A stretch of DNA of 64,000 nucleotides from Tubulanus polymorphus (GCF_964204645.1 NC_134033.1:5986231-6050230), one strand, 5' to 3'. Positions 47,869-58,852 are shown, counted from the stretch's first letter. Notes: generated from the sequence alone by a model not told the origin. Made by a program: numbers and translations.

Positions 47869-50040
47869 GGGGAGAATGAACAACATACAGAAAACAATAA
47901 TGTTAATAAAAATCAATATTATTGCCCATATTGTAAAAAAATTCATCGATAAATCTCAAAAATCGCGCCATGAAAAAACTGAAAATCATACAAAAAATGT
48001 TATAGATTTTGAGACACCAGAAAATTCCAATGAAAGAAAAGAGCGATTAGATGATATGAATGTGGATGAAATAAAATGTGAAGTTTGTAAATAATTTATA
48101 GTAAAAAGGAATTATAAAAGACATATCAAATCACAAAAACACCATCAAAATTTGAGTAATAATGTTTTAGGAATAGATTATTTCGATGATAAACCTCAAC
48201 AAGTAAAAAAACCAACTTCAAAAACTAAATCCATTTCAAATAAACCTTACATGGAAAATGTTAGAAATTATATCGATTCACTAGAAATAAAAGATACAAT
48301 TGAAATTTTAGAAACATTACATAGTAAAATTGGCCCTGCAGCTATAATATTTAGATTTTTTGAAGGAGCAACAATAGAAGATTATAGTAAATTTATTGAA
48401 ATAATGGAAAAAATAATGGACTTTATTACAGATGTTGAATATCCAAAAATTAGTATCTCTGGGAAAGTAAGTTTTATAAAGTCAGAAGATAAAATGGATT
48501 ATAATATTCAAACACTCTCTGAAGAAATAATTTCAAAAACACAAATAAAAGAGAAGTTAGAAAAAATATTTAATGAATTTAAAAGTCATATTGAAGGGAG
48601 ATATTTTGAGGGTTCTGGTTTAACATTGAATGAAATCATATTTTTAGATTTAAATGTTTATAATACAAAAAGGAATAAAACATCAAAAAGTAATACAATG
48701 TTTAAAAATGATTCAAACTTTACAACAGATAAGGATATCAAAGCATCATCTTATATTAAATTACCATTTACAACAAAAGCAGTAATAAATGTTTAAAATG
48801 AAGATAATAAATGTTTTCTGCGGTCGATTATAAGTTGTTTACACCCAACTCAGGAAAATGTTTGTAGAATAACAGATTACCGGAAATATGAAACATTATA
48901 TAAAATTGATCAATATCCAGTAACTATAAAAATGATTCCTACAATAGAAAAAGTTAATAATTTAAAAATAAATGTATTCGAATTAATGCAATAACCAGAG
49001 ACAAAAGGTGAAAATATTAAAGATTATACATTAGAAGCTTTATATTTAACAGAATATAATGATGATGAAAATGTTATAGATTTATTATACTATAAAAAGA
49101 TGAAAATGAACATTTACCATTTTTCTCGATGGCGGCCATTTTGTAATAAAATAATACAATTAGAAAATGATTTTGCAAAATTATTAAACAAAAATAAAAG
49201 AATAGTTATGACAAAAGAAGATGAAATTGATTTCAATTGTGCAACTCATTGTGTTTACTGTTAAAAACGTTTTTATTCATTTGATAAAAAAGTTAGAGAT
49301 CATGATCATTTAAATTCAAAATACCGCGGAGCTGCTCATGAAGATTGTAATTTACAAGCTAAGAAAGTTAATTTCGTACCAATATTATTTCATAATTTAT
49401 CAGGTTATGATACCCATCTATTTATAAAACAATTATCAGGAAAATTGGGCGCAATTAATCAAGAAATAGACGAATATAATGCTATGAATGATACAAATGT
49501 AAGAAAATATGATTTTAAACTATTAGCTAAAACATCTGAAAATTATATTTCATTTCAATTTGGTTGCATTAGATTTTTAGATTTATATAGATTTCTAGCA
49601 AGTTCTTTAGATAATTTAGCAAAAAGTTTAGTTGATAATGATTTTGTAATAACTCGATATTATTACCCAAATGAACAAGATTTTAAATTATTGAGATATA
49701 AAGGCGCAATTCCTTATTCATTTTATAAAACACATGATGATTTTAATGTAACAGAATTATTAAAAGATCAATTTATGATCAATTAAAAGAGGAGTATGTG
49801 ACAGATGAAGTGTTTAATAGAACATTAAATATTTGGAATCACTCTAAGATAGAAAATCATGGTGAATTAGTAGATTTATACTTAAAATCAGATGTTATGA
49901 TATTGACATATTTGAAAAATTTAGAGAAGTTAATTTGAATCATTTTAATGTTGATCCTTGTTATTGGTACTCTAGTCCTGGTTTAACCTGGTTTAGCCCA
50001 ACTGTTCACATGGCCAAAAAGGACAGAATTTCAGTCCCAG
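47866..50040 (+). pseudogene. Maverick copy B: DNA polymerase B, N-terminal and exonuclease part
   Basis: ATG 47866 (AATAAATG) opens a reading with two C2H2-like fingers (YYCPYCK, and CEVCK with HIKSQKH), separated by frameshifts near 47935 and a stop at 48092. A frame open at 48152-48796 gives a Lys/Ile-rich N-terminal region. Then come KCFLRSIISCLHP, the HNH-like block CVYC and VRDHDHLNSKYRGAAH, FHNLSGYDTHLF (exonuclease Exo II) and LVDLYLKSDVMIL (Exo III). Stops or shifts occur near 48796, 48991, 49262, 49784 and 49935. The reading ends at YWYSSPGLTW (about 49990), where the palm should begin. Protein-primed replication of the element is the family role. The gene is dead. Confidence 0.9.
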
Positions 50041-50164
50041 ATGATTTACCGATAACATCAGTCTAATAATGCTACCTATTAACGAGTATTATCTACCCTA
50101 TACTTATTCATCATCGACATTTTTAATAATAAAAAATGTCAATACTTTGATGTAAACTCTACTG

Positions 50165-51350
50165 TAGAGTTTGAAAAGCAACATTTTTTCAATCTGTGCT
50201 TTAAACATTCGTAGTTGTAACAGAAATTTTGATACATTTTCATATTTTTTGAGCAATTTAAAAACTAACTTTTCTATTTTCGGGTTAACCGAAACCTGGA
50301 CTAGCGAACTTCATGATAATGGCAGGCTGTATAATCTCCCAGGTATGAAAAGTGTTTTTAAGTGTAGAAAAAATTGTCAGGGAGGAGGTTTGGCCCTATT
50401 TTTCAAAGAAAGTTTTAATGTGAAACTTAGACCAGATCTATCCGAGGATAGAAATACTTTTGAATGTCTATTTATTGAATTGATTCTTGAAAAAAAAATT
50501 AATTAATTGGTCTGATCTATCGACCACCCGGACAAAGCATAAATGGCTTTAATAATGAATTAATTCCACTTTTAGTGAAACTTAATAGAGAAGACAAAGT
50601 ATGCTATCTTATGGGCGATTTCAATATCGATTTACTACAAGTTAACGCCCACAGACCAACTGATAACTATTTAGAAAATATGACTTCATTTGGGTTCATT
50701 CCATTAGTTGATAAACCTACAAGAATCACTCCCACATCCTCGACGCTTATAGATAATATTTTTTGTAACGACATTCGCCATGTGTTTAGTACGGGTATTA
50801 TTTGTACCGATATTTCGGATCATTTTCCTATTTTTACTGTCTGTAATCACGTCGAGCCCAAAATTGACCAAGAGGTGACTTCGAACAGAAACTATTGTGA
50901 ACGTAACATTTCAAAATTCAATAGAGCTCTTCTGGTCACTGATTGGTCGGATATCTATAGTAATGCAGACCCACAACTCTCATACAGCGCATTTAACACT
51001 AAATTCATGGAATTATATAATGAATGTTTTCCTTTTTCAATTCCCCGTAAAATAAACGAAAATAAATTACATAAACCGTGGTTATCATCTGGATTATTGA
51101 AATGTATTAAACACAAAAATCGCTTGTACAGAAAATCTTTGCGTAATAGATCACATTTGAAAAATTATTTGAATTACAAAAGTACCTTGTCTCGTACACT
51201 CAAATATGCCGAGAAAAAGTATTATGAGACTAAATTACTTGCAGCCAAATCCGACTTGAAAAAATCATGGAATATCTTAAACAGTCTAATTGGAAAATCT
51301 TCCAATGATCGGTGTAGATTACTTGCTCTTTCAAAAGGAACGGTATCGTT
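50165..51350 (+). pseudogene. LINE endonuclease region
   Basis: Two frames (about 50171-50512 and 50514-51354) give ALNIRSCNRNFDTF, FGLTETWTSE, LIYRPPGQS, YLMGDFNIDLL, TLIDNIFCN and DISDHFPIF. These are the apurinic/apyrimidinic endonuclease blocks of LINEs, including the catalytic E (TETW), D/N (GDFN) and DH (SDHFP). The shift occurs in an A-run near 50500. A Lys-rich linker to the reverse transcriptase follows. Confidence 0.9.
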
Positions 51351-52672
51351 GTAAACGGCTATGAAAATATCGCTAATGAATTTAATTCTTTCTTTGTAAA
51401 TATTGGTAGCAACCTAGCCAATCAAATACCAGATACAGGTGTCCACTTCAGTGAATATCTGACAGATCCAGTAAATGAAAACTTTTTCTTTTTCCCGACC
51501 CACCCTGATGAAATCAGTCAGATTGTAAATGATTTCTCACCCAGCAAAGGCGCTGGTGCTGATGGTTTGTCTGTAAAAGTAGTTAAGAAAATAATTGATT
51601 CTGTAAAATACCCGCTAACTCATATATTTAACTGTAGCTTAAATTCCGGTATAGTGCCGGCTGAACTGAAGGTAGCGCGAATACGTCCACTCTATAAAGC
51701 TGGCAATAATGACTCTTTTGATAATTACAGACCGATATCCGTACTGCCTTGCTTTTCTAAAATTCTCGAAAAGATAGTGTATAATCGATTAACCGAATAT
51801 TGTAACAAGTTTCATATCATTCAACCAAACCAGTTCGGCTTTCGAAAGAACCATTCAACTGCCATGGCCTTAACATTGATAACTGATGAAATTTCACAAA
51901 ATTAAGAAGAAAACAAATCAACTATTGGGGTATTCTTAGATTTATCAAAAGCCTTTGACACCGTTGATCACGAAATCTTATTAAGAAAATTATGTTTTTA
52001 TGGAATAAGAGGCATCTCTAACAACTGGTTTGAAAACTATTTGAAGAATAGAAAACAATTTGTTCAAATTCAAAATTATAAATCCTCGTTATGTACCGTT
52101 AAAGCTGGAGTACCCCAAGGCTCAATTTTAGGTCCCTTGCTTTTTTTATTATATGTAAACGACTGTATTAAATTTTCTAATGTGTTAAAACTTATATTGT
52201 TTGCCGATGACACAAATGCCTTTTATAGTGACATTAATTTATACAGATTAGTACGTACAGTAAACATTGAATTATCAAAATTGTATACCTGGTTTCAAAC
52301 AAACAAGCTGTCATTAAATGTAAAGAAGACGTCATTTATGGTGTTCGGTAAACTATTGAAACATAACTTGAGAATATCAATTAACAATATAGAGATCAAA
52401 CAAGTCAATGTCACAAATTTTCTTGGAGTTTTTATTGACAGAAATCTAACCTGGGACGATCAAATAAAATCAGTTGAAAAAAAAGTTTCTTGAAGCATTG
52501 GTATAATAAATAGAGTAAGATATAAGCCGCCAGTGAGTTCTCTTCGTACCCTTTATTTGTCGCTTATTGATCCTTACCTCCAGTATTGTAACTTAGTTTG
52601 GGGACGAAATTTTGAAAATAAACTTCAGCCATTAATTGTATTGCAAAAAAGAGCTATCAGGCTAATTTCTAA
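51350..52672 (+). pseudogene. LINE reverse transcriptase region
   Basis: The order is NYRPISVLPCFSKILEKI, QFGFRKNHST, GVFLDLSKAFDTVDH, GVPQGSILGPLLFLLYVND and LILFADDTNAFY (catalytic FADD). NKLSLNVKKTSFMVF, FLGVFIDRNLTW and LQKRAIRLISN follow. This is the complete palm and fingers set of a CR1/Jockey-group reverse transcriptase. A TAA at 51903-51905 and a TGA at 52491 interrupt an otherwise constant frame. Confidence 0.95.
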
Positions 52673-52679
52673 TTCCTAT

Positions 52680-52790
52680 TATCTTTACTTTAATCAATCG
52701 AAGTGGTTAGAAAAATATATAGATTTCAATACTCAACAGAGAACCATATCAAAAACAGATTTTGAAAAAGATTTCTTCAAATTAATGAAT
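52680..52790 (+). pseudogene. Maverick copy B: polymerase B, short middle piece
   Basis: QSKWLEKYIDFNTQQRT and DFEKDFFKLMN match copy A (2-115) closely. The reading breaks off in the middle of motif B at about 52788, where the reversed zinc-finger block begins. The catalytic motif C and C-terminus are absent from copy B. Confidence 0.9.
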
Positions 52791-53466
52791 ACATTCTGGG
52801 CATTTTTGTCTATCATATCTTGGTAATAGATCTTCATTAAGTTCTTGGTATTTTCTTACGTTTTCTTTATGTTTTATTGTTTAATTATGTAGATTTAAAT
52901 TACTTGTTGTAATAATCAATTTGCAATATTTGCAATAATATGTTTTTCTTACTAATTCATTATATTGTTTTTCCAACTTTTCAAGTGTTTCTTCATTATC
53001 TGGTAACGTTTTCTCATATTTTATTTTTTCTAATATTTTATTTTTTCTTTCATTAAATTCTGTTTCAAATTTCCTAGAAATTTTATCTATATGTACTTTA
53101 CAAAATTGAAGATTCTCCCAATCTTCTATATTTTCGGGCTATATTCTATTCGACAAGGCTCACAGAAATGATCTTTTATATCATTCTTATCAAAGAATAA
53201 GAAAGGTCTTTTCCAAATAATTTCAGATTCAACTTCAACAGAATTACTATTACTTTCGTTACTATCAACATTAACCTTTGTGTCATTAATTTTACACTTC
53301 TCTGAATGTTTTTTAACATAATTTCTTGAAAATAATTTATTACAATTTGGGCAGTTTAGTTTAGGGGGTTTATAATTTTTATCATGTTATTTCATATGTC
53401 GAGCCATATTACTTTTTCTTTGAAGTTCACCACAAATTTCACATCCTATCTTCTCATCTAATTAAA
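52789..53466 (-). pseudogene. Reversed zinc-finger gene block in Maverick copy B
   Basis: On the minus strand, from about 53466: GCEICGELQRKSNMARHMK, LNCPNCNKLFSRNYVKKH, a coiled-coil-like Lys/Glu-rich stretch (KILEKIKYEKTLPDNEETLE), YYCKYCKLIITTSNLNLH and KCPEC at the truncated end. There are at least four Cys-x2-Cys fingers. Stops occur near 53386 and 52889, and a frameshift near 53140. Base composition is Maverick-like. It sits exactly between a cut polymerase and a cut capsid gene, in opposite orientation, so it is probably a rearranged piece of a related Maverick. Function unknown; DNA or RNA binding is an inference from the fingers. Confidence 0.6.
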
Positions 53467-53469
53467 AGA

Positions 53470-54467
53470 ATATAGAATATTTGTTGATTCTAGAAAACTG
53501 TTAAATTATAAATCACATAATTTACTAGTACAATTAGATAGAGAATTTAAGAATTGTTTAGATTTAAAATTAGTCAATATTAGTTTATGTAACTCTTTTC
53601 ATAATATATCAGATAAAAGTCTAGAACATTTAATTTTTTCAATCTTTTACAAAAAAAAGGAATAAATGGTTTTTTATATATTTAAAACCAGGATTGTATA
53701 ATTTAGATACATTAGCGCAAGAAATTAATAAAAAAGCTCGAGCTAAATTAGGAAGTGATTCCGGATTTAACATTAGATTTTCAAAAAGACATAGTTCTAA
53801 TAAAATAAAGATTAGGTTAGCTCATGATGAACAATTTAAATTTACAGTAAGAAAACCTTTAGCTAAACTGTTAGGAATTAACCCCTGTGAAGCTGGCTCC
53901 CGGTTCCCGGTTCCTTATTCGGCTCCCGATTCAAAAACATTTTGAATCGGGAGCCGAATCGGGAACCGGGAACCGGGAGCCGGCTACTGGTTCGGCTACC
54001 TATTCAAAATGCTTTTGAATCGGGAGCCGAATAAGGAACCGGGAACCGGGAGCCAGCTTCACAGGGGTTTTAACCCAGATATTGTTACAGTAAACGCAGA
54101 AGGTAGATCAAACTTAATACCTTACACACACTTTTATATTACACTTTTGATCTCAACTATGATATTTACAACAATTGGTTTAGCTATATCAAATTCATTA
54201 AAATCTACGCCTACACCATATAAACCAGATAAACCACCAAATAATAATAATTCTATACAGGATAAAGTGAAAGATGGTTTGAAAAAATTAGCAAAATATT
54301 TATGGGAACTATCTAAAAAATTTGCTGCAGAAATTATTGCATCGATTGTTGGTTTTTAAAATCTGCTGGGAATATTCTTAACTTTGCTGCTGAACATGTT
54401 ATCTTATTTTTAATTACAATTGTTAGTGCTATTATTTTTGGATTAGTGAATATGATCAAAAATAAAT
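53470..54467 (+). pseudogene. Maverick copy B: minor capsid-like start and membrane-anchored end
   Basis: The reading begins YRIFVDSRKLLNY without a start codon. After a shift near 53660 it gives FLYLKPGLYNLDTLAQEINK, IRFSKRH-type strands and RKPLAKLLGI, which fits the N-terminal jelly-roll strands of the Maverick minor capsid (penton-like) protein. A GC-rich foldback interrupts at 53880-54069, and the frame resumes at FNPDIVTVNAEGRSN. It then has a hydrophobic segment (FYITLLISTMIFTTIGLAI), a Pro-rich linker and, after a shift at 54356, a second hydrophobic segment (ILFLITIVSAIIFGLV) ending at 54467. Whether this was one gene or two is unclear. Confidence 0.5.
53880..54069. repeat. GC-rich foldback insertion in a capsid gene
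   Basis: The outer arms CCCCTGTGAAGCTGGCTCCC and complement match almost perfectly over about 55 bases. The centre consists of CGGGAACCGGGAGCC repeats in both directions. TTAACCC stands at both outer edges (53877 and 54070 regions). GC content contrasts sharply with the surrounding element. It has no coding role, and the capsid reading resumes after it. Confidence 0.8.
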
Positions 54468-54489
54468 AATTAATTTTTTTGTTAAATAA

Positions 54490-55780
54490 ATGAGTGGGAG
54501 TTATATAAATCCTTCTAAGAATTCTAGAATATCAAATGCTATTAAAGCAGAAAGATTTCATCATATAATTACTCATAATCCTTCAAATATTAACCCCGAT
54601 GAAACTCTATATGTTAGAATCCCGAGATTAACACAAAATACTTTTTATGTTCCAAATAGTATTCATTTATCAGCCGATATAAAAGTAACTGGTGATAAAG
54701 ATAATTATGTTGTTGATCATGTTGGGAAATATTTGATTAAAAAATTAACTACAAAAATTGGACCAGAAACAGTTTTCTCATTAGATGATTATAATTTATT
54801 TATGCATTATAAAGATTTATGGTTAACAAAAGAAAATTGAAAAAATATGATATTTCAAGGCATCCAATCCTTAAATCAAAATAAACTAAGATCTGAGGCA
54901 CATAACGCAATAGTAGCTAATGACGTAGATAGTTTAATAAAAAAAGGTTTATGGTAGTAAATATAAAATTCCATTAGACTTTGAATTGATAAATAATAAT
55001 GCACCTTTATATAAATATGCAATTCAAGAAGATATTATATTTGAGATAACATCTGCTCCTTTTAGTGAAATTGTGCTATCTAGCGTTGTTAAAGATATGG
55101 GATAGAAATTATCAAATATAATATATTTGATAATTTATATCCCATATCATATTCTAAACATATGTTTAGAATATGATACAGTAACTGATGATAATATTTC
55201 AAGCATAATTCAAACTCAATATAATCAAGGATTTTCATTATTATATGATTATATTGATAAATTCAAAATTGTAACATTTAATGCAAATGATGAAATAATT
55301 AATGAGAATATTAACTTCCCAAGAAGATCTAGTAAAGGTATATTAATATTTTTTACCATTGCAATATATTCTAATGGCGCAATAAATGTTGATAAGTATT
55401 ATAATCCTGAAATAACAAAAGTAGAAATAACTATTGAAGGTATAGCTAATAAAATATTCTGTCAAGGAATGAGAATGATTGATCAATGGCCAGAAATTAG
55501 AAAACATTTTATGAATGAAAAAGTAAAATCATCTGAAGATTGTAATATTAATCAAATTGACTATTATACTGGTAATAAATATGCATTATGGTTAGATTTT
55601 AGAACAACTGAAGATAACTTATTACATGGTTCTGGTAAAAAATTACAAAATACAAAAGATGGAATACAATTATTCATGAAAAAGAAAAAAGGAAGCTTAA
55701 ATTTCAAAATGCACATTTACATTATATCTGACGCGCAATTAAATATTATAAATTCTCAATTAGATAGTATTCAATATTAG
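54490..55780 (+). pseudogene. Maverick copy B: major capsid protein (double jelly-roll type)
   Basis: ATG 54490 lies in an AAATAAATG context. The first frame (to 54837) shows NPDETLYVRIPRL, FYVPNSIHLSADI and KIGPETVFSLDDYNLFMHY. This is the N-terminal jelly-roll pattern of the Polinton major capsid protein. A stop at 54838, a break near 54950 and a shift near 55106 precede the frame open at 55127-55780, with KIVTFNANDEIINE, IFFTIAIYSNGAINVD, KVEITIEGIANKIF, YALWLDFRTTEDNLLHGSG and a beta-rich end. About 430 codons in total, normal for the family. It would form the icosahedral shell. This copy is inactive. Confidence 0.75.
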
Positions 55781-55810
55781 AAATATTAAGTTAAAATGAA
55801 CGATATATAA

Positions 55811-56938
55811 ATGGGTGGTAAAAAAAACTCCTAATACTAAAGAACAATATTTAAGAAATTTATATTACAACCCTGAGAGTTCGGTTGCTTATTCTTCTAC
55901 CAAAAATAAATGGCGTCAAGTAAAACAAGATAAATTAGATAAGATAATCCCACAAAATTTAGTTAAATATAAAGATATAAATGAATTTATGTTAGAAAAA
56001 CCAACATATACAACACATAAAGAAATTGTTAGAAAATATAAAACTCGTAAAACTATGGTAAGTTATGTAGATCAACAGTGGCAAGGAGATTTAATTGATA
56101 TGAAAAATGTTAAGAAAGATAATGATGATTATTGGTGGATATTGAATATAATTGATACTTTTAGTCGTTATGTATGGAGCTTCCCACTTTACAGAAAAGA
56201 TGCTGTACAAACATCAAATGTTTTAAGAAAATTTCTTTCAGGTGGTAAACTAAAGCCAGAAAAAATTCAATTTGATGATGGAAAAGAATTTGATAATTCA
56301 TCTGTTCATGGTCTCTTAGATTTTCATAATATTAAATTTTTTTTAACAAAATCGGATAAAAAAGCAGCAGTTGTTGAACGATTTAATAGAACATTGAGAA
56401 CAAGAATGTCAAAATATTTGACAGCAAATAATACTTATAAATGGATTGATATTTTACCAAAATTGATAAATGGTTATAATAATTCTTATCATTCTTCTAT
56501 TGGAATGAAACCTATTGATGCTAGAAAACCTGAAAATGCTGAAATTGTTTGGAATAATTTATATGGAGCATTTCTTGTTGATGATTTTGGTGAACCTAAA
56601 TTTAAAGTTGGTCAAAATGTTAGAATTTTTAAGTATAAAAAGATATTTGAAAAAGGATACGATCGTAATTTTACTAGAGAAATATACAAAATAAAAAAGG
56701 TAATAACAACTAAACCATATGTCTATAAATTAGAAGATTTAGATGGTGAAGAAGTTGATGGATATTTTTATGAAGAAGAATTAAGTTTACTACTGAAAAT
56801 CTAGAACAAGAATATAAAATTGAAAAAGTACTAAAAACAAAAACTGTTAAAAGAAAAAAATATTCTTTAGTAAAATGGGTTGGATGGCCAGATAAATTTA
56901 ATGAATGGATATTATCAAGTAAAATTGAAAATATATAA
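55811..56938 (+). pseudogene. Maverick copy B: retroviral-type integrase with chromodomain
   Basis: ATG 55811 (ATAAATG) is followed by an A-run frameshift at about 55820. The long frame (to 56804) then runs through an N-terminal helical region to the catalytic core: QWQGDLIDM (first D), QFDDGKEFDN (second D), and AAVVERFNRTLR (E). An SH3-like C-terminal part (FKVGQNVRIFKYK) follows. A second shift at about 56800 leads to a chromodomain (EYKIEKVLKTK, LVKWVGWPDKFNEW) ending at TAA 56936. The integrase inserts the element; the chromodomain may target chromatin. Only two frameshifts separate it from an intact gene. The stop abuts the next start. Confidence 0.9.
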
Positions 56939-57543
56939 ATGAATAAGGAATTATTTATATTTGAACTTCATAATATGTTAATTTCTAGTGTAACAAATTG
57001 TGGAAAAACTTATTTTATATTAAATTTATTAGAAACTATTTTGATAATATAGTATTATTTTGTCCAACATATGAATTTAATCAAACTTATGATAGAAATA
57101 TTACTAGAAATAATAAATTTATTGTATTAGATCCTAAAACAGTAAAAGAAAATTTAGATAATTGTATTAAAATAGCATTAGATATTTATAAAGGATCAAA
57201 TACATTATTCATTATAGATGATTGTGCAAATTTACATGATTCAAAAATTAAAGAGAGTGAATTATGCTATTTAGCTTTCTCTGGGAGACATTTTGGGATA
57301 ACAACGTGGGTTTTAAATCAAAAATATAATTCAATTGTGAAAGATTTTAGGGAGAATATTAGATTTTTAGTATTATTCTATAATAAGGATAGAAAATCAA
57401 TGGAAAATGCACTTGAGGAAAATGATATAATTCCAAATGATTTACATAATGAATATATGGATAAATTGAAAATAATAAAAGATCAAAATTACTATTTCGA
57501 TTACAACACCCATTTGAATATGAATTTATTTAAATTCAACTAG
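56939..57543 (+). pseudogene. Maverick copy B: packaging ATPase (FtsK/HerA type)
   Basis: ATG 56939 follows the integrase stop without spacer. Walker A reads SVTNCGKTYFIL (about 56989-57024). After a one-base shift near 57040 the frame runs to TAG 57541, with VLFCPTYEFNQTYD, Walker B TLFIIDDCAN and a GRHFGITTWVLNQ sensor-like stretch. About 200 codons, normal for the genome-packaging ATPase of Mavericks. The single frameshift disables it. Confidence 0.85.
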
Positions 57544-57845
57544 CTTGTTAATCTATTACATATTTAGTTACATTCTAGTTGAATTCTAGTTATTGGTAGT
57601 TGAAACAAAAATCAAATAAAATTCAACAATATTTTAACTAGCTTTTTAATCTAGTATATTTTTAGTTACATTCTAGTTGAATTCTAGTTATTGGTAGTTG
57701 AAAAAAAAAATAAAATTCAACAAAAAATAAATAAAACTAACAATATTTCAACTAGCTTGTTAATCTAGTATATTTTTAGTTACATTCTAGTTAAATTCTA
57801 GTTGAAGTCTAGTTGCAACAACACAACTAATTTGTTTCTAACATT
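57540..57845. repeat. Tandem array, about 110-bp units, three copies
   Basis: Units repeat AACTAGCTTGTTAATCTA, TATTTTTAGTTACATTCTAG, TTGAATTCTAGTTATTGGTAG and AAATTCAACAA. TCTAGTT and its complement AACTAG recur many times, making the array self-complementary. It lies between convergent-free plus-strand genes of the Maverick. A trace occurs in copy A (1570-1680). Confidence 0.85.
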
Positions 57846-57880
57846 TTCAAATATTGAAAGTAAAAATTTTTCTATAATAA

Positions 57881-58300
57881 ATGAGTGAAGTGCGAGAGGT
57901 GAAAGAATTAACTGTGTAGAAAAAACCGAGAACTCAGAAACAAATTTAATGGTCTCGGCAATTAGGAATTAAATCACAGGAATATAAAAAAGCTGTAAAA
58001 GAAAAAATAAGTAATAAAAATGTTAATAAAAATGGTGAAAATATTGATATTTCTACTCCTTCTAATAATAGAATATTTGATAAATATCTATATTTTACAA
58101 CTGGATTTGTAATTGTATTCATTTTGATTGGGTGTAGTTGGTATAAGAAATCAAATAAAATTTATGATATTAATAATTCTGAAACTACTGCTATTAAAAA
58201 TGAAAATACTTCTGAAATTCCAAAATTCACAATAAAAGAATGGATTAATATTTTAGAAAAAAAGCAAAAAAATAATTTTTTTAAATTAATTGAATATCAC
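57881..58300 (+). pseudogene. Maverick copy B: small membrane protein
   Basis: ATG 57881 in AATAAATG context. Two early stops (57917 and 57947) interrupt a basic stretch (KKPRTQKQI, WSRQLGIKSQEYKKAVKEK). A single transmembrane helix follows (YLYFTTGFVIVFILIGC, about 58096-58140), then a charged tail ending LEKKQKNNFFKLIE. The basic N-terminus with a single helix is common for small Maverick virion proteins. Function unknown. The 3' end merges into a GC-richer doublet repeat. Confidence 0.55.
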
Positions 58301-58385
58301 CATGTGGGTGCCGTACGGCACCATCTCACTACTTTTGTCTATCACTGTGTGGGTGCCGTTTATGGTACCATCTGCGCGGAGTAAT
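58296..58385. repeat. Doublet repeat
   Basis: Two units of about 45 bases share TATCAC-TGTGGGTGCCGT and GG-ACCATCT. It is GC-richer than the element and probably inserted at the end of the small membrane gene. Confidence 0.5.
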
Positions 58386-58439
58386 TGGATTGTCCAGATA
58401 AGTCATTTCGGATTCTAGATATTCATTATTTTTATTATC

Positions 58440-58775
58440 AATTTATTTTTTTAATCAACAATTTCTAAATCATGATGACCGTCTTCATTTTTTCAATGAT
58501 ATATTATTTTAAATCCTTCTAAATCTTATAATTCCTCTGTACTCAATGAAGCCCATTTATCAGGTTAAAATACTTTAATTCCGCGATGTACTAACATTAC
58601 AGTAGCTTAAATTCGCTGATTCTTTCTCTCCATATTTAGTTTTTATCTTTTCTAATTTTAATATTTTATGTTCAATTCCTTTTGTAACATCAACTAACTT
58701 TTTTATTTCAAATTGTTTTTTTGCTGGTTTTATTCTGTTATTTATTGTTGCTAAGAGTGCGTTTCTATCTCCCAT
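58440..58775 (-). pseudogene. Maverick copy B: minus-strand terminal small gene
   Basis: ATG 58775 (AATAAATGGG, inside the TIR) opens MGDRNALLATINNRIK and FEIKKLVDVTKGIEHKIL, ending in frame at 58575. A shift near 58620 leads to VMLVHRGIKVF, PDKWASLSTEEL and LEGFKIIYH, with stops. It is a basic, helical small protein of about 110 codons. Divergent orientation at the right end is typical of Maverick layout. Function unknown. Confidence 0.55.
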
Positions 58776-58852
58776 TTATTAAGAAAAAAAATTACTTGTG
58801 GTGATGAGTGGTGTCTCGACCTCTGATCTGAAAACGCCATATTCCAATTACT
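58773..58852. repeat. Right terminal inverted repeat of copy B
   Basis: It is the complement of the left repeat, ending CTTATTCC-type wording as CATATTCCAATTACT at 58852. The inner edge contains the start codon of the minus-strand gene. Confidence 0.9.

Larger units (their letters stand above)
50060..52672 (+). mobile_element. CR1/Jockey-type LINE inserted in the polymerase gene
   Basis: A single non-LTR retrotransposon of about 2.6 kb interrupts polymerase B of copy B. The order is apurinic endonuclease, reverse transcriptase and C-terminal region. There are frameshifts near 50512 and 51350 and stops at 51903 and 52491. The 3' end fuses directly to polymerase sequence (ISNSYY followed by QSKWLEKYID), with no tail repeat seen. 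The sequence between GLTW and QSKW of the polymerase, about 200 codons in relatives, is absent, so a deletion came with or followed the insertion. Borders are approximate. Confidence 0.85.
47790..58852. mobile_element. Maverick/Polinton copy B, complete ends, decayed
   Basis: The 11,063-bp element begins AGTAATTGGAATATG and ends CATATTCCAATTACT, with flanking 6-bp direct repeats TATACC at 47784-47789 and 58853-58858. AG...CT ends and a 6-bp target duplication are diagnostic of Mavericks. Gene order: polymerase B with zinc fingers and nuclease, (LINE insertion), reversed zinc-finger block, minor capsid, membrane protein, major capsid, integrase with chromodomain, packaging ATPase, small membrane protein, and a minus-strand small gene. 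Most genes are frameshifted. GC content is very low except in one foldback insertion. Confidence 0.95.
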
